A stretch of DNA of 64,000 bases from Mesorhizobium sp. WSM3862 (GCF_002294985.1 NZ_NSGE01000001.1:558001-622000), one strand, 5' to 3'; shown: positions 9,207-18,668, numbered from the stretch's first letter. Numbers and translations are program-made. Notes: generated by a model from the sequence alone, not told the origin.

Positions 9207-10424
9207 TCAGCGGCGCGCGGTGAGCGGCACAACATTGTTGGGCTGCTTGGCGGTCGAGGCCAGGAAGCGCTTGATGTTGCGCGCCGCCTGGCGGATCCGG
9301 TGCTCGTTCTCGACCAGCGCCACACGAACAAAATCGTCGCCATGCTCACCGAAGCCGATGCCCGGCGCCACCGCGACGTCGGCGTGCTCGATGAGCAGCT
9401 TGGAGAATTCGAGCGAGCCGAGCTGGCGGAACTGTTCCGGAATCGGCGCCCAGGCGAACATCGAGGCCGCCGGCGCCGGAATGGTCCAGCCGGCACGGCC
9501 GAAGGAATCGACCATCACATCGCGCCGCTTGTGATAGATCTCGCGCACCTCGGCGATGTCGGCGCCGTCGCCGTTGAGCGCATGCGCCGCCGCGACCTGG
9601 ATCGGCGTGAAGGCGCCGTAGTCGAGATAGGATTTGACGCGCGTCAGCGCCGCGATCAGCCGCTCGTTGCCGACCGCGAAGCCCATACGCCAGCCGGGCA
9701 TGGAAAAAGTCTTCGACATCGAGGTGAACTCGACGCAGACATCCATCGCCCCTGGAACCTGGAGCACCGAAGGCGGCGGATTGCCGTCGAAATAGATCTC
9801 GGAATAGGCAAGGTCCGACAGGATGATGATGTCGTTCTTCTTCGCGAAGGCGACCACGTCCTTGTAGAAATCGAGCGAGGCGACAAGCGCTGTCGGGTTC
9901 GACGGATAGTTGAGGATCAGCGCCAGCGGCCTCGGAATCGAGTGGCGGATGCCGCGCTCGACCGCCGGGATGAAGCCGTCATCCGGTTCCACCTGCAGCG
10001 ACCGGATGACGCCGCCCGACATGATGAAGCCGAAGGCGTGGATCGGGTAGGTCGGATTGGGGCACAGGATGACGTCGCCGGGCGCGGTGATCGCCTGCGC
10101 CATGTTGGCAAAGCCCTCCTTCGAGCCGAGCGTCGCCACCACTTGCGTGTCTGGATTGAGCTTCACGCCGAAGCGGCGGGCATAGTAGTTCGCCTGGGCG
10201 CGGCGCAGGCCCGGAATGCCGCGCGAGGACGAATAGCGATGCGTGCGTGGATCGCGCACCACTTCGCATAATTTGTCGACGATGGCCTTCGGCGTCGGCA
10301 GGTCCGGATTGCCCATGCCAAGGTCGATGATGTCGGCACCGCGCGAGCGGGCGCTGGCCTTCAGCCGATTGACCTGCTCGAACACGTAAGGCGGAAGCCG
10401 GCGGACCTTGTGAAATTCTTCCAT
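9207..10424 (-). CDS. alaC: AlaC-type PLP-dependent aminotransferase
   Basis: Class I/II fold aminotransferase, 405 residues. It resembles E. coli AlaC along its length as I remember that protein: RLPPYVF, YSSSRGIPGLRRA, PNPTYPIHAFG, ILNYPSNPTA, and the PLP-lysine motif SMSKTFSMPGWRMGF. AlaC makes alanine from glutamate and pyruvate. Relatives are often labelled LL-diaminopimelate or aspartate aminotransferase, and the downstream hom gene would fit an aspartate-family role, so substrate is uncertain. Confidence 0.85.
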   Translation of the reverse strand: MEEFHKVRRLPPYVFEQVNRLKASARSRGADIIDLGMGNPDLPTPKAIVDKLCEVVRDPRTHRYSSSRGIPGLRRAQANYYARRFGVKLNPDTQVVATLGSKEGFANMAQAITAPGDVILCPNPTYPIHAFGFIMSGGVIRSLQVEPDDGFIPAVERGIRHSIPRPLALILNYPSNPTALVASLDFYKDVVAFAKKNDIIILSDLAYSEIYFDGNPPPSVLQVPGAMDVCVEFTSMSKTFSMPGWRMGFAVGNERLIAALTRVKSYLDYGAFTPIQVAAAHALNGDGADIAEVREIYHKRRDVMVDSFGRAGWTIPAPAASMFAWAPIPEQFRQLGSLEFSKLLIEHADVAVAPGIGFGEHGDDFVRVALVENEHRIRQAARNIKRFLASTAKQPNNVVPLTARR

Positions 10425-10473
10425 TGGAGTTCCAGACGAGCAAAGGGGGCGCTTTTCGGCGCGCGATATAGAC

Positions 10474-10884
10474 CTAATTGCAGTTAGGGTCGAGGGCGGG
10501 ATCGCATTTGCCTTCGATCTGCTTCAGCGCGTCGTCGCCATGCGTCCTGGCGAGCGCGTTCAGCGCTGCCGTATTGGCGGCTGGCTTCGCGCCGCCGCCC
10601 TTGGCAAGCTGCGCCTGCTGCTCGGCCTTGAGCTGGGCAAGCTTGGCTGCAGTCTCTTCCTTCGTGAGCTGCTTGGCGGCTACCGGCGGCGGAATGTTGA
10701 GGTTCGGATAGGAGCCGGTGTCCTTCGGCCCCTCGGTCACCGCGGTCGGCCTTGCATTGCTGGCGTTGCTGCTGGTCTCGCAGCCGCCCGCGAGCAACGG
10801 CGTGCACAGCACCGCGGCTGCGGCGGCGATGCGGCAAATCGAACCGGCGCCGAGAAAATAAGTCCCGCCAAAATTAATCGTCAT
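10474..10884 (-). CDS. Small lipoprotein, function unknown
   Basis: A 136-residue protein with a signal peptide ending in a lipobox (LLAGGC, Cys about 35), so it should be lipidated. The mature part is low-complexity: a Ser/Asn/Thr linker, a Lys/Gln/Ala-rich predicted helix (about 70-95), and a C-terminal CDPALDPNC with two cysteines. It lies upstream of the alaC-like gene on the same strand and is divergent from phaC. No family recognised. Confidence 0.75.
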   Translation of the reverse strand: MTINFGGTYFLGAGSICRIAAAAAVLCTPLLAGGCETSSNASNARPTAVTEGPKDTGSYPNLNIPPPVAAKQLTKEETAAKLAQLKAEQQAQLAKGGGAKPAANTAALNALARTHGDDALKQIEGKCDPALDPNCN

Positions 10885-10981
10885 ATTGTTTTCCTGGCAG
10901 CCGGGTTAGAGCGTGTTGGACCCGGTCAGATGTCCCATGGTAATATGTCAAGAAAACGCTCCGGGAGGAACCCCGCGAACC

Positions 10982-12823
10982 ATGTCCAAAGCGCCCGATT
11001 CGGACAAAGCGGAAAATGGCGGACCTTCGACCGTCGAGCAATATCTGGTGAAAGATCCCGAACGCTTCGCGTTGAACATGGCGCGCATGATCGAGCAGGC
11101 CGGCAAGGCGGCCTCCGCCTGGGCCGAGCCGCGCGAAAAGGGTGAGGTGCGCGACCACGTCGCCGAACCCGTGGTCGACATGGTCAAGACCTTCTCCAAG
11201 CTCTCGGAGTACTGGCTGGCCGACCCGCAGCGCGCGCTTGAAGCCCAGACGCGGCTTTTCGCCGGCTACATGACGGTCTGGGCGAACGCCATCCAGAAGG
11301 TCAGCCCCAGCTCCAACGCCGAAGCCCCCGAGGACGCGGTCAAGCCCGAGCGCGGCGACAAGCGCTTCCAGGATCCGGAATGGGGCCGCAATGCCTTCTT
11401 CGACTTCCTGAAACAGGCCTATCTCGTCACCTCGCGCTGGGCCTCCGATCTCGTCGATCATGCCGAGGGCCTGGACGAGCACACCCGCCACAAGGCGAGC
11501 TTCTACGTCAAGCAGGTTTCCAACGCCATCGCGCCGTCGAATTTCATTCTGACCAATCCCGAGCTGTTCCGCGAGACCGTCGCCTCCAACGGCGAGAATT
11601 TGGTGCGCGGCATGAAGATGCTGGCCGAGGACATCGCCGCCGGCAGGGGCGACCTGAAGCTGCGCCAGGCGGACTACGCGCCGTTCGAGATCGGCAAGAA
11701 CATTGCCACGACACCCGGCAAGGTCATCGGCCGCAGCGATGTCGCCGAGATCATCCAATACGATCCGACGACGGAGACGGTGCTGAAGCGCCCCCTGCTC
11801 ATTTGCCCGCCGTGGATCAATAAATACTATATCCTCGACCTCAACCCGCAGAAATCCTTCATCCGCTGGGCAATCGAGCAGGGCCACACGGTCTTCGTCA
11901 TCTCCTGGATCAACCCGGACGAGCGCCACGGCGCCAAAGGCTGGGAGGCCTATATCCGCGAGGGGCTGCAATATGGCCTCGACATGGTCGAGAAGGCGAC
12001 CGGCGAGAAGGAGGTCAACGCCATCGGCTATTGCGTCGGCGGCACGCTATTGGCCGCGGCGCTCGCGCTGCTGGCGCAGGAAGGCGACCACCGCATCAGA
12101 TCGGCGACCTTCTTCACCACTCAGGTCGACTTCACCTATGCCGGCGATCTCAAGGTCTTTGTCGACGAGGACCAGGTTGCCGCGGTCGAGCGCTCGATGA
12201 GCGAAAAGGGCTATCTCGACGGCACCAAGATGGCGACCGCCTTCAACATGCTGCGCTCGGGCGACCTGATCTGGCCCTATGTCATCAACAACTATATGCG
12301 CGGCAAGGACCCGCTGCCCTTCGACCTGCTCTACTGGAATGCCGATTCGACCCGCATGGCGGCGGCCAACCATTCCTTCTATCTGCGCAATTGCTATCTC
12401 GAGAACAATCTCTCCCGCGGCACGATGGAGCTTGCCGGCCGAACCGTCTCGCTGGCCGACATCACGATCCCTGTCTACAACCTCGCCACGAAGGAAGACC
12501 ACATCGCGCCGGCGCTTTCGGTGTTCCTCGGCTCGAGCTATTTCGGTGGCGACGTCGAATATGTCATGGCGGGCTCCGGCCACATCGCCGGCGTCGTCAA
12601 TCCGCCGGCGGCGCACAAGTACCAGTACTGGACCGGCGGCAAGCCGGTGGGGGATTTCAGCACCTGGTTCGCCGGCGCGCACGAGCATGCCGGCTCATGG
12701 TGGACGCACTGGCAGCACTGGATCGAAAGCCAGGACAACATCCATGTGCCCGCCCGCAAACCGGGCAAGCGTATGAAAACCTTGGGGGACGCGCCGGGCA
12801 CCTATGTCAAGATGCGTGTGTAA
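10982..12823 (+). CDS. phaC: Class I poly(3-hydroxyalkanoate) synthase
   Basis: Polymerises (R)-3-hydroxyacyl-CoA into PHA storage granules. The 613-residue product has the class I layout: N-terminal PhaC_N domain, then an alpha/beta hydrolase core with the lipase-like box GYCVGG (Cys about 350), catalytic Asp in LATKEDHIAP and His in AGSGHIAGVVN. The start at 10982 has GGGAGGA upstream. No phaA/phaB/phaR neighbours occur in the window. Confidence 0.96.
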   Translation: MSKAPDSDKAENGGPSTVEQYLVKDPERFALNMARMIEQAGKAASAWAEPREKGEVRDHVAEPVVDMVKTFSKLSEYWLADPQRALEAQTRLFAGYMTVWANAIQKVSPSSNAEAPEDAVKPERGDKRFQDPEWGRNAFFDFLKQAYLVTSRWASDLVDHAEGLDEHTRHKASFYVKQVSNAIAPSNFILTNPELFRETVASNGENLVRGMKMLAEDIAAGRGDLKLRQADYAPFEIGKNIATTPGKVIGRSDVAEIIQYDPTTETVLKRPLLICPPWINKYYILDLNPQKSFIRWAIEQGHTVFVISWINPDERHGAKGWEAYIREGLQYGLDMVEKATGEKEVNAIGYCVGGTLLAAALALLAQEGDHRIRSATFFTTQVDFTYAGDLKVFVDEDQVAAVERSMSEKGYLDGTKMATAFNMLRSGDLIWPYVINNYMRGKDPLPFDLLYWNADSTRMAAANHSFYLRNCYLENNLSRGTMELAGRTVSLADITIPVYNLATKEDHIAPALSVFLGSSYFGGDVEYVMAGSGHIAGVVNPPAAHKYQYWTGGKPVGDFSTWFAGAHEHAGSWWTHWQHWIESQDNIHVPARKPGKRMKTLGDAPGTYVKMRV

Positions 12824-13045
12824 CCGGCTGTAATGTCTGGTGAGTTGACGGGCCGCCCAAACAGGGCGAAATGGTGATGTTAATCGTTTTCGTAGCCTCA
12901 GCTCGCCTGCAGACAAACAATAAATCCGAGGCTTTGCAGATCGATACAGATCCCGTTTCCGGTTCGGGAACAGGAGGTCGCCGCCAGAGGTACTGGAGTG
13001 CTGCGGCGACGATGTACGGACCGGATGCCGAGGGGGAATTTTATT

Positions 13046-14314
13046 TTGAAATCAGCAGGTTGGCGCCTCGCACGAAGGGAAAGCCGCAGCATCGTGGCAG
13101 CGCTTTTATCCGTGCTTCTGGCCTCCTGCACCTCGACCGGCGACCCGACGATGTCGGTCGTCACGCCCGCCTACAATTCAACCGCCACAGAGATGAGCGC
13201 GGCTTCCAGCGCCCAGTCCGAGGCGTCGGCCGATTCGACCTCGCAGGCGGCGTCGACCTCCCCGGCATCCCCAGAGGCGGCATCGACCGTGATGGGCGAA
13301 GACGACAAACCGTTGCCTGAAAAAGTCGCCTATTTGCCGGAAACCCGGCCCGGAGCAGCCTTCCCCGCGGTAGCGGTTCCTGCTGACGCCGGCTCGATCG
13401 CCGGCAACACGCCGCAACCGCTGGTACATCCGCCGCAGACGGCAGAGGAGACGAAAGCGGCCGCCAACAAGGTTGCTGCCGGCGATGCCGCCGCGGTCGC
13501 ATCGCAAGCGCAGGCGACCGTGCAGGCGATGAGCAAAGGCGTCTACGTGACAGCGGGCGAGCAGCAGCCGATCGCCGCGCCGAAGAAGGGGCTGTTTGCT
13601 TCTCTGTTCAGCACCACGCCGGCCTCGGCCGCGCCTGCCCCGCTGATCAACACGCGCTCCAGCGACCAGCCCGCCGCCCAGGCCAAGACCACGTCGCCGG
13701 CGACAAAGCCGATCGTCACCCTCGCCTCCGCGACCCCGGGCGACAAGCCGGTGCAACTGGCTTCCCTCGGTGACGACAGCAGCAACCACATCACCGGCGC
13801 CGATGCCTTGCCCGGCGTGCGCCAGACGGCGCTGTTCGAGATCAAGCGCAAGTCCGGCATCGACGACGAGAGCGACGTCGATCTCAACGAGGACGAAGGC
13901 GGCGGCTCCTACCAGGTGGCGTCGGCCGCCGGTATGGCAAGGCTCGCGCCCAACGGCCTCTTGAGACAGAACGAAAGTGTCGACGTCGCCTGCCTGAAGC
14001 CTTCGCTGGTGCGCGTGCTGAAGACGATCGAGGGTCATTTCGGCCGCAAGATGATCGTCACCTCCGGCTATCGCGACCCAGCCCGCAACCGCCGCGCCAA
14101 CGGCGCCAAGAACTCGCTGCACATGTATTGCGCTGCCGCCGACATCCAGGTTCCCGGCGTCTCCAAGTGGGAGCTGGCGAGCTATGTGCGTTCGATGCCC
14201 GGCCGCGGCGGCGTCGGAACCTACTGCCACACCGAATCCGTCCATGTCGACGTCGGCCCCGAGCGCGACTGGAACTGGCGCTGCCGCCGGCGCGGCGGCG
14301 GTGGCGACAACTGA
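13046..14314 (+). CDS. Lipoprotein with C-terminal M15-type (YcbK/DUF882-like) peptidase domain
   Basis: About 422 residues. A basic N-terminus and hydrophobic stretch end in a lipobox (LLASC). A long Ala/Ser/Thr/Pro-rich, probably disordered linker follows. The last 110 residues hold the zinc-peptidase-like fold: TSGYRDPARN, NSLHMYCAAADIQ (His and Asp ligands) and SVHVDVG (HxD). A cell-wall role is inferred. A TTG at 13046 preceded by GAGGGGGA is the best start; in-frame ATGs at 12998 and 13025 are possible but have poor ribosome sites. Confidence 0.85.
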   Translation: MKSAGWRLARRESRSIVAALLSVLLASCTSTGDPTMSVVTPAYNSTATEMSAASSAQSEASADSTSQAASTSPASPEAASTVMGEDDKPLPEKVAYLPETRPGAAFPAVAVPADAGSIAGNTPQPLVHPPQTAEETKAAANKVAAGDAAAVASQAQATVQAMSKGVYVTAGEQQPIAAPKKGLFASLFSTTPASAAPAPLINTRSSDQPAAQAKTTSPATKPIVTLASATPGDKPVQLASLGDDSSNHITGADALPGVRQTALFEIKRKSGIDDESDVDLNEDEGGGSYQVASAAGMARLAPNGLLRQNESVDVACLKPSLVRVLKTIEGHFGRKMIVTSGYRDPARNRRANGAKNSLHMYCAAADIQVPGVSKWELASYVRSMPGRGGVGTYCHTESVHVDVGPERDWNWRCRRRGGGGDN

Positions 14315-14452
14315 GCGGCTTACCTGCCTTCAATCGAACTGTTTCCGGTTGCCAAACATGCGTTTTGCAGGCTCGCGAAAAAAGTTGTCGCATGTGGCGG
14401 CAGATGGGTTGCCGGTTGCGAACAACGCAATTATAAGCCGCTTCGTCTGAGC

Positions 14453-14527
14453 GCGCCCATCGTCTAGCGGTTAGGACACCGCCCTTTCACGGCGGTAACA
14501 GGGGTTCGATTCCCCTTGGGCGTACCA
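14453..14527 (+). tRNA. tRNA-Glu (TTC anticodon)
   Basis: Cloverleaf tRNA: acceptor gcgccca pairs with tgggcgt, D arm gtctagcggttaggac, anticodon loop with TTC, T arm ggggttcgattcccc, discriminator A, encoded CCA. The region after it is rich in small unrecognised ORFs, but I found no direct repeat of its 3' end. Confidence 0.97.
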
Positions 14528-14709
14528 GCAAATGTCAGGGAGTTAGCACCCTCTCCCGGCAAATCATCCAATAAGCGTCAAATAGCGACTGCGTATTACG
14601 GCCGACGGTGACCGCGAAATGGCCCGCTCTGAGAATCCGTGGCGGCTCCTGTCATCCGTTCGCGCTTTTCATAACGTGAACGCCTTCCAGCGCTCCATCG
14701 AGCCAGACA

Positions 14710-14991
14710 TTATGGCTCAAGGAGTGCGAAACCATATAGCGCCCACAACTGCTCACATTCTCTCGCCCTGAGGCTCGGTGTTCCTGCTTTTCCGTAAAAC
14801 ACCATCGCTCCGCGAACTCCGTATCCAAGCACGGATGCATTCGCAACGAACTGGATAGCTTGCCCCAGGCGCATGGTGCCGATCTTGGCATCAGTCTTGT
14901 TGGCGAGGTCGACGACTCCAAGGATCTCAGCGTCAGTGTTCCTGGCTTCGAGAACGGCATCCGAAGTCGCACTGGTGACGCTAAAAGGCAT
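14710..14991 (-). CDS. Hypothetical protein
   Basis: A 93-residue ORF (MPFSVTSATS...) with AGAGG about 9 bases before the ATG. Codon use looks like coding sequence. No signal peptide or membrane segment is apparent. No family recognised. It lies alone, opposite to the neighbouring tRNA-Glu. Confidence 0.4.
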   Translation of the reverse strand: MPFSVTSATSDAVLEARNTDAEILGVVDLANKTDAKIGTMRLGQAIQFVANASVLGYGVRGAMVFYGKAGTPSLRARECEQLWALYGFALLEP

Positions 14992-15152
14992 CGTATTAGC
15001 CTCTGCTAATAATAACAGTGAACTAACGCGTCTTGTTCCCGAGGATCGACAGGCCCGGCCACCGAGGTCGCCGGGAATTGCCTCGTATTTTAGCGACATC
15101 TGAAACAAAGGGATTTCGCGAGCGTTTAAAGCTCCACAAAGGAGCTTCGACG

Positions 15153-15434
15153 ATGGACCCGGCTACGGCAGCGGTGATGGTTTTGCTTTTGTGCAGCCCA
15201 GGCGAGGCTTCGATCTGCAAACCGCTTAATACGGCGCCTCGGGTTTTCGCCTCCCTCAACGAATGCCGTGCCTCATTGGCAGCTGAACTCGCCGGCGCTC
15301 CTAGCGGAAGAATGGTCGGCCGATGCCAGGTGGTCGATCCGACCGTCACGGGCTCTTTGCCAGCCGGCTATACGACAGTTACGGTTACGCGCGGCGACAG
15401 CAATGTCAGGTATATTGTTCCGCACAAGGAATAG
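15153..15434 (+). CDS. Small Cys-containing secreted hypothetical protein
   Basis: A 93-residue protein with AAGGAG 9 bases before the ATG. The short hydrophobic N-terminus (AAVMVLLLCS) may be a signal or anchor. Four cysteines are spaced along the chain (LLLC, SIC, NEC, GRC), which could form two disulfides outside the cytoplasm. I recall similar short proteins in rhizobia but no named family. Its end overlaps the 3' end of the convergent ORF at 15406-15786. Confidence 0.55.
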   Translation: MDPATAAVMVLLLCSPGEASICKPLNTAPRVFASLNECRASLAAELAGAPSGRMVGRCQVVDPTVTGSLPAGYTTVTVTRGDSNVRYIVPHKE

Positions 15435-15786
15435 CCGGGCCACCTGAGCAGCCGAGCATCGTCCGAAGAGTATCGATCAGCAGCCCGTCTGCTTCCTCCG
15501 CGAAACATTCTCCACCCGAACCAAGACGAAGCCAGTGGCGTCGGTCGATCTCAATCCGGTAGGAATCGCCGTGCAGGGTTTCCATCGTATGGGCCAGGAA
15601 TCGCGCAGCAAGATCGACTTGGGCCAGCTTCGCCTTGACCTCTGCGTCGGCGACGGCATCGGCACGCTGCGGAATTGTCCTCCTGCCGAACAGGCGGCTT
15701 GAGCCGGCTCTACGCTGAATTTCGTCAGATACCGCCCCAAGTGTTGGAAGAAAGATACTTGGTGGTCGGCATAACTGCCCAGCCAA
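15406..15786 (-). CDS. Small hypothetical protein, start uncertain
   Basis: The open frame codes for up to 126 residues, but the first 40 look unconvincing and overlap the gene at 15725-15898. The likely real part begins near AVADAEVKAKLAQVDLA and includes ETLHGDSYRIEIDRRHWLRL. An AGGAGGA at about 15680-15686 suggests a start there, though no ATG, GTG or TTG sits at ideal spacing in frame. It is third in a run of small minus-strand genes with 15905-16138 and 15725-15898. Confidence 0.35.
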   Translation of the reverse strand: MAGQLCRPPSIFLPTLGAVSDEIQRRAGSSRLFGRRTIPQRADAVADAEVKAKLAQVDLAARFLAHTMETLHGDSYRIEIDRRHWLRLGSGGECFAEEADGLLIDTLRTMLGCSGGPAIPCAEQYT

Positions 15787-15898
15787 GATCCATTTGCATT
15801 TCGCGTGGCGGGCCGTTCAGCATCCGCGTCGCTTTTTGGGCATCATGCGCATATTTCAGGGCCGCTCCCATGCGGTTGAGCGTTTTTAAGATCGGCAT
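15725..15898 (-). CDS. 57-residue small protein, DIGW-like motif
   Basis: The ORF begins MPILKTLNRMGAALKYAHD and includes ATRMLNGPPREMQMDLGW. The pattern R-x-L-x2-x-P-x-E-x-Q-x-D-x-GW resembles small rhizobial proteins with an 'LP.E..KDIGW' motif. GGAAGGA 9 bases before the ATG is a strong ribosome site. It starts 6 bases after the stop of the upstream ORF (15905-16138), suggesting co-transcription. Function unknown. Confidence 0.55.
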   Translation of the reverse strand: MPILKTLNRMGAALKYAHDAQKATRMLNGPPREMQMDLGWAVMPTTKYLSSNTWGGI

Positions 15899-15904
15899 GG
15901 CTCA

Positions 15905-16138
15905 TCATCCTTCCATGTGCCGAAGCCGTCCCGCGAGCGATCTTCGGCTGCTTTCGATCGGTACTAGATGGTCGATGATTGTTTCCGCCGCGTCGCACGC
16001 AAGCTCACGGGCTGTAACCAAACAGTTGCCCCTGAAACGCTCGCACACAACCAAGCTGGTCAGAAGGTTTTGAGGTGATCGGAGTTGTCCCAGGCATCCC
16101 ACGCACAGGGAGCGTGTGGCGTTGCCTCCTCGAAACAA
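15905..16138 (-). CDS. Small hypothetical protein
   Basis: The open frame is 77 residues; the convincing part is the C-terminal half, TARELACDAAETIIDHLVP and after, a predicted amphipathic helix, so a start inside the ORF is possible. It is followed within 6 bases by the 57-residue gene and then 15406-15786, forming a likely three-gene transcript of small proteins. No family recognised. Confidence 0.4.
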   Translation of the reverse strand: MFRGGNATRSLCVGCLGQLRSPQNLLTSLVVCERFRGNCLVTARELACDAAETIIDHLVPIESSRRSLAGRLRHMEG

Positions 16139-16230
16139 AGCCGAAATTGCGCGCCATCAGATCGAAACTTGATCGCTGCAAAAACGGCGTCGACCGGCAC
16201 TGCCGGAAATCAGAGCAAAGGGAAACTCAA

Positions 16231-16413
16231 ATGACCAACATCGTTCGTAATGCAATTCTGGCTACTGTCGCGGTTTTCAGCTTGTCCGGTGCGGCTTATG
16301 CTCAGCAGCAGACCATCACTTCTTGCAGCAATCACGAGGACTACTGGAACCAGTGCCTGGGTGCCGCAAACAACGGCCACCAGAGCGGCGGCCGCGGACA
16401 CGATCGCCACTGA
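16231..16413 (+). CDS. 60-residue secreted hypothetical protein
   Basis: A clear signal peptide (MTNIVRNAILATVAVFSLSG, cleavage after AYA) is followed by only about 36 mature residues, with two cysteines (TSCSNH, NQCLG) and a Gly/His-rich tail ending GRGHDRH. AAAGGGAAA precedes the ATG. The His-rich tail could bind metal, but that is a guess. Confidence 0.5.
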   Translation: MTNIVRNAILATVAVFSLSGAAYAQQQTITSCSNHEDYWNQCLGAANNGHQSGGRGHDRH

Positions 16414-16853
16414 TTGACGATCGGGTTCTGATAAATGCCTCGTTGGCAAGTTGCCGGCGGGGCGTTGTGCGTTCTGGCAATTTTTTTGACACAGCACGTC
16501 GCGCATTGCCCAAGCGTCAGCGGAGCGGGTTCTGAGTTGCACGCCGGACGCATGCAGCCGACGGCTCCGGTGATTGAACAGCACAAATATGCGGTCTTAT
16601 CGGCGCGGATCCGCTAGGAAGCAGCGTCAAACGCCGGCGCCGCCTTGCCGGTTCTCACCCGCCATACCGCTCAATAATCTTCCTTGGCTATCGTCAGCCC
16701 CCGCCCGGCGCCTGGAATGAATTGCGTACGCGCCGGATCGACCCGGAAGAACGGCTCCGAAGGCCTTTCCAATAGGTCCGGCGGAATCGAATCCTCCCCT
16801 TGGCGGGAGTTTGATGACATTGTCCGGTCAGAGTCTTGATGTGAGTCCCGCAG
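16414..16853. other. Intergenic stretch, no supported gene
   Basis: 440 bases without a confident gene. A plus-strand ORF at 16435-16617 (60 residues, hydrophobic N-terminus) has no ribosome site and I do not call it. No tRNA, repeat or clear terminator seen. Confidence 0.5.
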
Positions 16854-17555
16854 ATGCCCAAGATGCCTCACGCCGGCCAACGCGTAAGTTTGCCACCAAT
16901 AGCCGCAGCTCAAAAACCGATATTTGTTGACCGGTCCGGCGAAACTTGCCGGATCCGCACCTTGCGGCCGAATGAAGTGAATGAGCGCTTCACAAGGTGG
17001 CTTGCCGATCCAGCTGTCAGCGCCGGGTTGAACATGGCTGGCACGGCAATGGGGCTCGAATCGTTCCGCACGTATGTCAATAGTTTCGACAATGTACGGC
17101 GTAACCTGCTGGCGATCCGCCTGCTCGACGAAGACCCGATCGGCTTGATCATGATCGAGATTGATCCACGTCACCGCATTGGGTCTCTGCACATCATCGT
17201 CGGGGATAAAGCACAGCGGAAGCTCCAGATTTCAATCGAGGCCACTCGTCTCGCAATCTGGCATCTGTTCGTCGAACGCAGATTGGAAAAGCTGATGTTT
17301 GAGCCGCTGGCTCGAAATCAAGCAGCAGTGACAGCTTGCCGGCTTGGAATGCTGCGCCAAGAGGGGACGTTGCTGTCCCACCGACTCGACATAAAAACGG
17401 GTGAACGCCTGGATCAGCTTGTCTTTGCGTTGACTGTGGACGAGTTCAAGAAGCGCGTGCGAGTTGTTCCGTCCCTTCCGGTTTTTGAGGGACCCGGCTT
17501 GTCGCGCCACTTCGTGCGCGAGACAGCCAAGTCATTCGGCCGCAACCTTTCCTAG
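16854..17555 (+). CDS. GNAT-family N-acetyltransferase
   Basis: A 233-residue protein resembling RimJ/RimL-type acetyltransferases. The stretch RIRTLRPNEVNERFTRWLAD is the usual N-terminal strand-helix. LLAIRLLDEDPIGLIMIEID and the following HIIV match the central strands. The acetyl-CoA loop (normally Q/RxxGxG/A) is weak here (GDKAQRKLQ), so activity is uncertain. About 30 basic residues extend past the domain. Substrate unknown. Confidence 0.65.
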   Translation: MPKMPHAGQRVSLPPIAAAQKPIFVDRSGETCRIRTLRPNEVNERFTRWLADPAVSAGLNMAGTAMGLESFRTYVNSFDNVRRNLLAIRLLDEDPIGLIMIEIDPRHRIGSLHIIVGDKAQRKLQISIEATRLAIWHLFVERRLEKLMFEPLARNQAAVTACRLGMLRQEGTLLSHRLDIKTGERLDQLVFALTVDEFKKRVRVVPSLPVFEGPGLSRHFVRETAKSFGRNLS

Positions 17556-17643
17556 TGAATGTCGCGCCCAAAGTGCGCAGCGCTTTTGGGGGACCGACAG
17601 GCGTCAAAATCAAAGACTTGAAAGCGGGACGCGCTTTTACTCG

Positions 17644-18309
17644 CTAGAAGCGGTAGGAAATGCCGAAATTCAAGGTGCCAAACGACGGTTTGAATGTCAC
17701 CTGATCGGCGCCATTGCCGCCCACGTGAACATTGTTGAACACGTAGTGGACGTATTCTGTCTTGAGCGCCCAATGCGGAGCGAAAGCGTATTCGACACCT
17801 GCACCGAATGCCCCGCCGACTTTGGTCGTGTTGACTGCGTCCGCCCCGCCCAAGATTCCGGTTGTCGATGAGGAAGTCCCAAAGCGGGAAACGGCAACGC
17901 CGGCTGTGCCGTACAGCAAGAACTGATCCGACGCCAAGAAGCCCGCACGCGCGCGAGCAGACGCTACCCAATCCAAATCGTAATTGTATGCGTGGGTCTT
18001 TCCGCCGAAGATCGGGTCCACCACGACATGAGACGAATTCTGGTTGTGAAAGCCCAGGAAATCGAAACTTGCGACGCCGCCGTAGACGAATTGGCCTGCC
18101 TGCCAGTCGTGACCGACGTAGACGCCACCTATGAACGCCGTGTCGCTGAAATCCGAACTGCTGACGGCCGAAGGTCCGTCGAACCCGGGATGCGAAAACC
18201 CGGCTCCGATCTCCGCGCCAGCGTAATATCCCGTCCAGCTACCGTCCTGAGCGTTCGCTGGCGCTGCCAGCGCAGCCAAGGCGACCGACGCATAGAAAAT
18301 CTTGATCAT
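17644..18309 (-). CDS. Omp25/31-type outer-membrane beta-barrel protein
   Basis: A 221-residue porin-like protein. The signal peptide ends at PANAQ, followed by WTGYYAGAEIGAGF, typical of the first strands of this rhizobial/Brucella family; the C-terminus is NFGISYRF with the terminal Phe required for outer-membrane assembly. The start at 18309 is chosen because it begins the signal peptide. A related but broken copy lies at 59542-59912. Confidence 0.88.
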   Translation of the reverse strand: MIKIFYASVALAALAAPANAQDGSWTGYYAGAEIGAGFSHPGFDGPSAVSSSDFSDTAFIGGVYVGHDWQAGQFVYGGVASFDFLGFHNQNSSHVVVDPIFGGKTHAYNYDLDWVASARARAGFLASDQFLLYGTAGVAVSRFGTSSSTTGILGGADAVNTTKVGGAFGAGVEYAFAPHWALKTEYVHYVFNNVHVGGNGADQVTFKPSFGTLNFGISYRF

Positions 18310-18668
18310 GAAATCATCCCCACCCGTAAGCTCACCCATAGCCGACGTGGCAGCGAAATGCTGTAGCGGCGGTACCACACTAGGTTTTGGGGTGCGCTGC
18401 CCGATTCATGTTCGATAGTGACAGGCGAGGAAGTTTTCGGACGGCGCCTTTCAGGCATGGCGTATCGGACGTGTGCCGCCGGCGGTTGAGAGGGCACGAT
18501 AGACAGCACGACGCCCGAAGTCATCGAGGCGTCACGACCGGTCCGCAGATGACTTCGAAGACGCAGTGATACCAAACCGAACGTCTGGCTGACGCCTCGG
18601 AACAAATCTCCGTGACCCATAGCTGAAAGCAATCGTGCACTATATTATAACATGGTCGAGGCGATGCG
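18310..18668. other. Divergent intergenic region between porin and AspH-type gene
   Basis: 359 bases with no convincing gene. An A/T-rich patch (tatattata, 18642-18650) just before the hydroxylase gene may be part of a -10 region, but I cannot place a matching -35. Confidence 0.4.

Noticed and set aside
14453..14527. tRNA-Glu as an attachment site for an integrated element.
   Set aside because: I looked for a second copy of its 3' end within the next 20 kb and found none; no integrase gene is present.
18306..18632. Minus-strand ORF of 108 codons in the porin/AspH gap.
   Set aside because: No ribosome site, no recognisable sequence, and it covers the region where promoters are expected.
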